The position numbers and the translations under genes were made by a program. Source: Monarcha castaneiventris obscurior (Eukaryota; Chordata; Aves; Passeriformes; Monarchidae). From it: a DNA stretch of 64,000 nt. How positions within the stretch are numbered: position 1 is the first letter of the stretch; the number at the start of each line of letters is the position of its first letter. The notes beneath the pieces are model-generated. The model was not told where the DNA came from and did no database searches. It worked only from the letters and a program-made list of their open reading frames with translations. The DNA lies in NCBI GenBank assembly GCA_026261815.1, contig JAMPIT010000511.1:2713001-2777000 (forward strand). The letters run 5' to 3'. Of the stretch, positions 57,906 through 64,000 are shown one piece after another.

Positions 57906-60300
57906 AGAGGGCACAGGGGCTGCAGGCAGAACCTGAGGACCAGAAGCACCAACACTCACCTGCTCCTGCACCCCCAGCTCCCGGCAAGGCCGCGGATCCT
58001 CCACCCATCTTGCGCCGGGCAGTTTTGAACTCTGGTGCCTCCTTCCCGGCAGAGGGTTGGGACTGGCCGTGGCCACAACACGGGGCTAATGTCATGCGGG
58101 CATGGGGCCAGGTGCCAGGGCTCCTTCTGGGACCAATTTGGTTCAAAGCCCGTGGCACGTTGCAGCGGTTAGTGAGACGCGCAGCAGATGAGAAGCCGAC
58201 TGCAGCTCCCCTGAGCGGGATGAGCGCAGGGAATGGGGAGCTGGGCCCTGGGATTGAAGGATGATTTCCCCCGTGGCCGGTGCACTCTGCTGGTGCAAGG
58301 TCACAGAGGCCATGGAAGTCTCCTGGGTGCAAGGGGGCTCCCTCAGCCAGGACAGGCCCTGAGGCCAGGGAAGGGCATGGCATCCGGGCCCCAGGGAATG
58401 GCCCTGGTGGAGTAAACTGGTGCCAGTGCCTTCTGAAGAAGCTCCAGTGGGTCACCCCCAGCATCCTTCTCCCTTCCAAGCCCAGGATCCCCAGCTCCAA
58501 AACCCCAGTGCATCAACTCGTGTGCTCAGCCTTCTTAAATTATTTTTAATTTCCTGGAGGGAGAGCTTTTAATTTATTTCTGGAACAAAGTGGGGGAAGG
58601 GGAGGGGAAGATGACTCTGAAATCCATCACTAAGCCCCCTCCACTTCCAAACCTTCCCTTTCCCACTGTCCCTGAAAGGACCAGACCAGCCCTCCCTGAG
58701 TCCCCACGTCCCCTCTGTCCTGTGCCTCAAGCTGGGGTTACCTGCTATGGGGTTGCCCACAGTGTCCACACAGGCAGGTCCTTGCAACTAGGGACAGCTG
58801 GGGCTGAGGGGACACTGCCTTGCAGGGGAATGGAAATGTTTTCACAAGCAGCAAATCCTGCTGGTCTCATCAGACACAGACTATCCCAGGAACTGAGCTG
58901 AACCTGAGCTGCACCAGTGCAAAATCCAGTGAGACTGATCCCTAAAAACACTGTTTCTGGATCTCTCTGTGAATCCAGAACTTCCCTGGCTCCCACCATG
59001 GCTGGCACTTTGGGGGGAGAACCCCAAAACCCCCAAACCAGTGGAGCCAGAGCCAGGGCAGCAGGTTTGCAGCAGGCTCCAGCACATCCGCACCCGCTGG
59101 CCTGCGGGGATTCCTGGGGTGGGGACAAGCAAAGCTGAAAGAGGAGCAAACCCTGCTCTGCCCTGGAGCCAAACTTCAGTGGCGCCCATGGTTTTCTGTG
59201 CTGTTGAAATCTAAACCGGAGATGGAAAAGGCCTGTTTGGGACGTGCCTTTTGGTAAACCGGGGAAGAAGGTCCCCGAATGGATCAAAATTCCCTCTGTG
59301 CTCTCAGTGATGAAAATTTTGCTCGGTTTGAGTTCAGGCCATGATGGGAGTGAAGCCCAGAGCAGCACAAAGCAAATGCTCGGCTGATGGCAAAGGCTGA
59401 GCTGAACCCATTGTGTGCCCAAACTCCTGTTTCTGTCCTGCCCATTCCCAGACGCCTGAGTCAGCTCCTGCCTTTCCTGTGCGACGGGAAGGGTTTGTTT
59501 CTTTAATCCCAGGCTTCCCCTGGAGCTGCAGCCCAAGTGTCCCAGTTACAGCTCTTTGTCCTGCCCCTCTGACTGCTCCTCCGTGGAGTTGTTGAAGCCT
59601 TTGGAGCAGCCGGGAGCAGGACAGGCTGTCAAGGGGCCTGTCAGGCAGATAAGAAATTAAAACTTATTTATCGGCCACATATTGCACTGCTCCGAACCAT
59701 CACAATGTCATGGGGGAACATCTGCTCTCAGTGTTTCTCCCCTACATCCCACCTCCAGCAACCCAGAGCTTTCAAAAGGATCTTTGTCCACCCTGAAAGC
59801 ACCTTCATCCCTCCTTCCTCCCCCTCGGGGTAGGTGGGAGGCGTCGAGCCCAGCCTGGTCTTGGGCTGCGGAGCGCTTGGGATGTCGGTGCTCTGCTCGT
59901 GCCACGTCTGTCCCAGAACTCGCACAGCATGACAGGGAAGGCCACATAGGCAGGAGATGGGACCATCCCCGCCCGGGGCAGCTCTGTGGGTGATGGGGGA
60001 GTATGTGGCTGCCCCCACCGCGGCTCCCAGCCCCACAAAGCCTCTTTATCTCCCGAGACGCTCCTGGTGCTTCATGTGACCCCCGCGCCGGGCGGGGGCT
60101 CGTGGGAACCGTTTGATGTTCCTGAGCCTTTTCCTTTCCCAGTGCGGATACCCCAGCTCCGGGCAAGGGGAATAAAGAACCCACTGAGCACTCAGCTCCG
60201 TCCCCATCCCCACGGGGACCTGCTGAGGCTCACGGGACCCACGGGCCGGTGGGAAGGAGCCAGAGTGTCCCAATCCAGCCACCCTGCCCGTGTCGGGGAG
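57906..60300. other. CLSPN-C1orf216 intergenic region, part 3
   Basis: GC-rich spacer without a supported gene, recognisable transposon or RNA gene. An AT-rich islet at 59643-59710, with an AGATAAG (GATA-type) motif, is the only stretch that stands out. Confidence 0.5.
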
Positions 60301-60547
60301 CGCCCACCAGCACCCACCCAGCGCCGGGCTGTGCGTGCCGGGGGGCTCCAGCTCCATCTCCCTGACACGGGTGGGAGTTTTCTCTTTTCCCCTGGAGGAC
60401 AACGGTTGGAGTTTCCCGAGGGATGCTGTGGGTGAACAATGGACCCACAGCGATACACAGTCACGGCAGCCGGGGGCGGGGGGCACCGGGCAGGACCGGG
60501 CAGGACCGGGCGGCCCCGCGAGCGGCCGTGCAGCCCCATCACCTCCC

Positions 60548-60632
60548 CGAGCATCCTCGTTCTCCCCCGAGCATCCCCGCCTCCCCCGAGCATCCCCACC
60601 CCCCCAGCATCCCTGTCCCCCCCCCAGCAGCC
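60548..60632. repeat. CCCCCGAGCATCC minisatellite
   Basis: Four to five imperfect copies of a 15-18-bp CCCCCGAGCATCCCCG unit, just upstream of C1orf216 exon 1. Confidence 0.75.
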
Positions 60633-60725
60633 CCGCCGGCGCCGTCGGAAGTGCGGCCGTGACGCCTCCCCACGCGGGGCCGCTTCCGCTCCCGCTCCCA
60701 CCCGCGGCGGCGGCGGCGCACGGAG

Positions 60726-60785
60726 CCCGGGCCGGGAGCGGGGCCGGGAGCGGGGCCGGGAGCGGGGCCGGGAGCGGGGCCGGAG
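60726..60785. repeat. 12-bp GC minisatellite (GGGGCCGGGAGC)
   Basis: About five tandem 12-bp units inside the presumed C1orf216 first exon, ending about 18 bp before its splice donor. It could form G-quadruplexes in the 5' UTR. Confidence 0.88.
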
Positions 60786-60803
60786 CAGGGCTGGACCGGG
60801 GCG

Positions 60804-62048
60804 GTGAGTGCTCGGGCCGAGCGGGCGGTGGGAGCGGAGCGGCGGCTCCGGGGGGTCGCGGGTCCCGGGGGTCGCAGACCGCCCCGGCCGGGCTGCGGGT
60901 TCAGGGGGGCTCTGCGGAGGCTCTGCGGAGGCAGCGGGGGGCTGGGGCTCAGGAGGCTCTGCGGGGGCTCTGCGGGGCTCTGCAGGGCGGGGATGCTCCT
61001 CGACTCGGCCCCCCCCGCCCCCGCATCCCCCCGGCAGAGCGGCTCAGCCCCGCGCCTGCGGGGGAAGCGCTCTTATGGAGTGCAGCTCTTTCGTGGGGTG
61101 CAGCGGTTTTACGGGGGTGTCACCCAGCCCTGGGCAGAGCAGATGGCAGTGCGGGGGGCTGCGGGGCGGGGATTCCGGGGTCCCAGGCCTTTGGCAGCAC
61201 CCTGAGCTGGGCACGGGCTCCTGCACCTCTCCTGCTGCCCCGCTGCTGTTCGGGGTCAGACCGGGACACCCGATGGGTTCCTTCCTGGGATTCCTGTGAG
61301 CGTGTCCTTGTAGGAGAGAGCTTGGAGAGCGCCTCTCGCTGCCAGTGACCCGGCAAGGAACGCTGGGATAACCTTTCCTTTTCTGGCCCAGTCTGTTCCC
61401 AGCCCTGCAGAGAAGGAAGGCCAGTGGGGTCACCGGTTTGGGCACAGGCAGAGGCCAGCCCCCTACCCTGATGCAGGGTTGATGGCAAGGGTTGTGCAGA
61501 GAAGCCCAGGCAGTCTCACCTGCTGAAAGTCATTTATTGCTGTTGGGAAATCTGTGTTCCAAGTGCACCTGTACCAGCATGGAATTAATTGCATCAGCCC
61601 AAATGCTGCCAGCAGCATGTGCATCTGCGTGCCTGCGCCCTGTGATGCCCTTTGGCATCATCCCAGGGATGCTGCAGGAACATGGGGTTGGGCTGGAGCT
61701 CTCAGGGAAGACAGATGGGATGGGAGGTGCCTCCTTGAGCTTCTGCATCAGGTGGGAAGATGCCCTTGGATGAGTGGCACCCCTGCCTGTGACAAGGGGT
61801 TGGAACTAAATGAGCTTTAAGGTCTCTTCCAACCAAATCCGTTCCATAATTCCATGATGTTGCATGGGGACATGCTGAGAGCAGCAGTCAAACATCCAGG
61901 AATGCTGAGCCCGTGATGGATCCAGTATCTTTAAAGAGGTAAATAAAAAGAGAGTGTTTTTCCCCACTGTAGCTGCGGGTAAACCAAACTCTGGTTGTGC
62001 CAGCCCAGGTGCCCACAGGTGTGTCACAGCTCCGTGTCTCTCTTGCAG
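60804..62048 (+). other. C1orf216 intron 1
   Basis: Inferred from the donor at 60804-60805 and the acceptor AG at 62047-62048. It contains the end of the CpG island, GGCTCTGCGG-type repeats (about 60908-60988) and one CR1 terminus near 61770-61857. Confidence 0.6.
61770..61857 (+). mobile_element. CR1 3'-end fragment in C1orf216 intron 1
   Basis: Classic CR1 terminus: GTTGGAACTAAATGAGCTTT, then AAGGTCTCTTCCAACC and an ATTCCATG-like end. Sense orientation. The element may extend to about 61690 on its 5' side. Confidence 0.85.
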
Positions 62049-62064
62049 GCAGGATACCAGTGAG

Positions 62065-62883
62065 ATGTTTGCTGTCTGCCCGGCAAATGCCCCATTCCGG
62101 CAGGGCCGGGGGGCCCCGGCGCTGGGCACGGCCATCCCAGGGGCAGGACATGGGCCGGACTCCAACTCCAACTTCGTGGGAGAGGTGTGTGACAGCAACG
62201 AGAACTGGAGCCAGCCAGCGCCTGGGTCCCCGCCAGAGGAGGGCTCCAGCCAGAGCGAAAACACCACAAATCCGTCTGATAATCTGCTGTTATTAATGCA
62301 GAGACAGATGGTCCAGGGCCGGCTTAGGGACACCGCCCCGGGCCTGGGCGACGTGCACCCCGAGCAGGGGGTGCGCAGCCCCCCCGAGGGAGCGGAGGTC
62401 GGCGGGGCGGGGGGACAAGACACTGCCAAGGAGGGGGCCGGGGGATGTGTCAAGCCCCCGAGCTCCCCTGCAGAGGACAACGGCTATGCCAGCAGCTCCC
62501 TCAGCATCGACAGCCCCGACAGCACCTGCAGCACCACCTGGGACCCTCCTGCCTCTGCCCCCCAAGCCAGCAGCCCCCCTGAGGCAGGGGCAGCCGAGCC
62601 CAAGCCGGGGACCTTCTTCCCGGCACTGGCAGAGGCTGTGCAGCACCTCCAGGACAAGGAGCGCTTCAAGGAGCAGGAGAAGGAGAAGCACCACATCCAG
62701 CTGGTGATGTACCGGCGCCTGGCCCTGCTGCGCTGGATCCACGGCCTCCAGCAGAAAGTCGTGGACCAGCAGAACCGGTTGCAGGAGAGTTTCGACACCA
62801 TCCTGGATAATCGCAAAGAGCTCATCCGCTGCATGCAGCAGGGCCCGGCTTGCCTTGCTGCTGCGGCCGCCCCCGGCCCCTGA
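62065..62883 (+). CDS. C1orf216: C1orf216 orthologue (UPF0500 family), 272 residues, function unknown
   Basis: Single coding exon directly after a splice acceptor at 62048. The start MFAVCPANAP matches the MFAI start of the human protein. An in-frame ATG further upstream (61954) would sit in the intron and is rejected. Recognisable family blocks: DSNSNF (about 32-37), EGVRSPPEGAE-like, EDNGYASSSLSIDS (central, serine-rich), and a C-terminal charged helical region (QEKEKHH, VMYRRLALLRWI, LQESFDTILDNRKELIRC) that is predicted coiled-coil-like. At 272 residues it is longer than the human protein of about 229, mainly in low-complexity Gly/Pro/Ser linkers. No enzymatic motif, signal peptide or membrane segment is visible. 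Its position next to CLSPN on the same strand is the conserved order. Confidence 0.93.
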   Translation: MFAVCPANAPFRQGRGAPALGTAIPGAGHGPDSNSNFVGEVCDSNENWSQPAPGSPPEEGSSQSENTTNPSDNLLLLMQRQMVQGRLRDTAPGLGDVHPEQGVRSPPEGAEVGGAGGQDTAKEGAGGCVKPPSSPAEDNGYASSSLSIDSPDSTCSTTWDPPASAPQASSPPEAGAAEPKPGTFFPALAEAVQHLQDKERFKEQEKEKHHIQLVMYRRLALLRWIHGLQQKVVDQQNRLQESFDTILDNRKELIRCMQQGPACLAAAAAPGP

Positions 62884-64000
62884 GGTGCCACCGGCACTGC
62901 CCGGCCCAGCCCTCACCCTCCAGACGGTGTGGCATTGGCTGGTGGCATCTCTATCCTGTGCCAAGCGCTCACCGGGCCCCTGGGTGCCCACCCTGCCCTT
63001 CGCATCTCTCTCCAACACAGCCAAGAGTCCCCGAAGCATTCATCTCCATTATCCCTCTGCACTGGAATTTGTTTTGTCCTGCACCCAGGCCCGGGGTGGC
63101 ACTGGGCTGGGTCGACCTCAGGACCTTGGGGTGTACGGAGCCCGAGGTGACCAGGCTCATCTTTAAACCTAATCTAAGTCCATTGTTGAGCCTGGCTGAG
63201 CCACACCAGTGCCGGGATGGCCACGCTGGAGCTGCAGGGCAGTGAGGGCCCCAGGGCAGTGAAGCTTCTAAACCTCCCTGGACAAAGCACTTCCAGCATG
63301 TGCTTCATCCCCACATCCCACCTGCACCGGTGCATCCCTGCAGCCACAGCCCAGCCACTGGTAAATGTCACTTGTTGTTGAGAGCGAGGTGTCCTGGGCT
63401 GTGAGAGAAACAAAAAATCATTCTGAAAAGTGACCTCAGAATGCTGAAAAGTAAATTTAAGTCAAATGATCCAACACCAATATATGTTTTTAATGTCAGT
63501 ATTAGAGAAAAGTTAATTTAGGTCTATGTGTGTGTGCACATCTGTCTGCTGTGGGCAGTGCTCTCACTCAGTGCGTGATCCCAAAGCTGCTCATGAACTT
63601 ATGGTGTTGGTGTTTATATTAATTTATCATTTGAGAGCAAAGAGAATATTTTTTTTCTGATCTGCATTTTATCCAGCGGGAGCTGTACACAGAACCCAAA
63701 GAACAGTTGTCTTAACTAGAGATGGAAAAGGAGCTGCTGTGCGTTTGCTGTGCTTTGCTGTGTATCCATAGGACACATATTCCATTTAAGTGCTGATGTG
63801 GAGGAGCAGCAGTGGGCAGTGAGGGCTCAGCCAGAGCACTCCCCATCCTGCCCTGGTTGCCAAGCAAAGCCAGGCCCTGATTCCATTTGTCATCTACAAA
63901 AGGAAGGTGATGAGGGATTCCAGAGCTGCCATGTGTGTCCCCCCAGCCAAACTGCTTCCTGCCATCAGAGGAGCCACTTCACCAGGGCCGCAGTGGCCAG
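62884..64000 (+). other. C1orf216: C1orf216 3' UTR and window end
   Basis: Non-coding sequence after the stop codon. I see no AATAAA before the right edge, so the UTR probably runs on, or a variant signal is used. No further gene or transposon recognised. Confidence 0.55.

Larger units (their letters stand above)
60300..61250 (+). promoter_or_regulatory. CpG island of C1orf216 with non-coding exon 1
   Basis: Dense CpG block containing a good splice donor (GGGGCG|GTGAGTG, exon end at 60803), which fits a non-coding first exon. The matching acceptor is TCTCTTGCAG at 62039-62048, 16 nt upstream of the start codon. No TATA box. The island also carries GC minisatellites at 60548-60632, 60726-60785 and about 60908-60988. 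Confidence 0.65.

Noticed and set aside
60290..61348. 352-codon plus-strand frame over the C1orf216 island
   Set aside because: It crosses the clear splice donor at 60804 and three minisatellites, and has no recognisable domain.
61954..62064. In-frame upstream ATG for C1orf216
   Set aside because: It lies before the splice acceptor at 62048, hence in the intron. The ATG at 62065 matches the family start.

Overview
The window is vertebrate nuclear DNA, most likely from a bird. The evidence is compact multi-exon genes with GT-AG introns, GC-rich CpG-island promoters, many 5'-truncated CR1 LINE copies (the main avian retroposon, recognisable by its 3' end) and little other repeat. Gene order matches the conserved human 1p34 block AGO1-AGO4-CLSPN-C1orf216. 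From memory, the chicken block is on microchromosome 23; that is recall, not something read here.

Layout, left to right. (1) 1-11.9 kb: 5' half of AGO1 on the minus strand. Nine coding exons give residues 1-380; the rest lies beyond the left edge. The first coding exon is in a CpG island at about 10.4-11.8 kb. (2) 12.7-28.3 kb: complete AGO4 on the minus strand, with 18 coding exons, 861 residues, an apparent 3.8-kb 3' UTR and a CpG-island 5' end. (3) 28.3-32.0 kb: spacer between the divergent AGO4 and CLSPN promoters. It holds a CR1 copy inserted head-to-head into another CR1, and a decayed duplicate of CLSPN exon 6. (4) 32.0-46.2 kb: complete CLSPN (claspin) on the plus strand, 25 coding exons and 1346 residues, with three CR1 copies in introns. 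(5) 46.2-60.3 kb: intergenic, no gene that I can support, with CR1 copies, simple repeats (including a telomere-like hexamer array) and some candidate regulatory islands. (6) 60.3-64.0 kb: C1orf216 orthologue on the plus strand, with a non-coding first exon, one coding exon (272 residues) and a 3' UTR running to the edge.

Functionally, AGO1 and AGO4 are paralogous guide-RNA-binding proteins of miRNA silencing. The AGO4 here lacks two of the four slicer residues. Claspin is the ATR-CHK1 checkpoint mediator and replication-fork protein. C1orf216 is a conserved protein of unknown function. I see no operon-like or novel multi-gene system. The unusual content is structural: an exon-6 duplication upstream of CLSPN, a CR1 palindrome, a GC-AG intron in AGO4, stretches of very high AGO1/AGO4 nucleotide identity, a ZNF143-type motif pair in CLSPN intron 1, and in-frame or out-of-frame upstream ATGs at the AGO genes.
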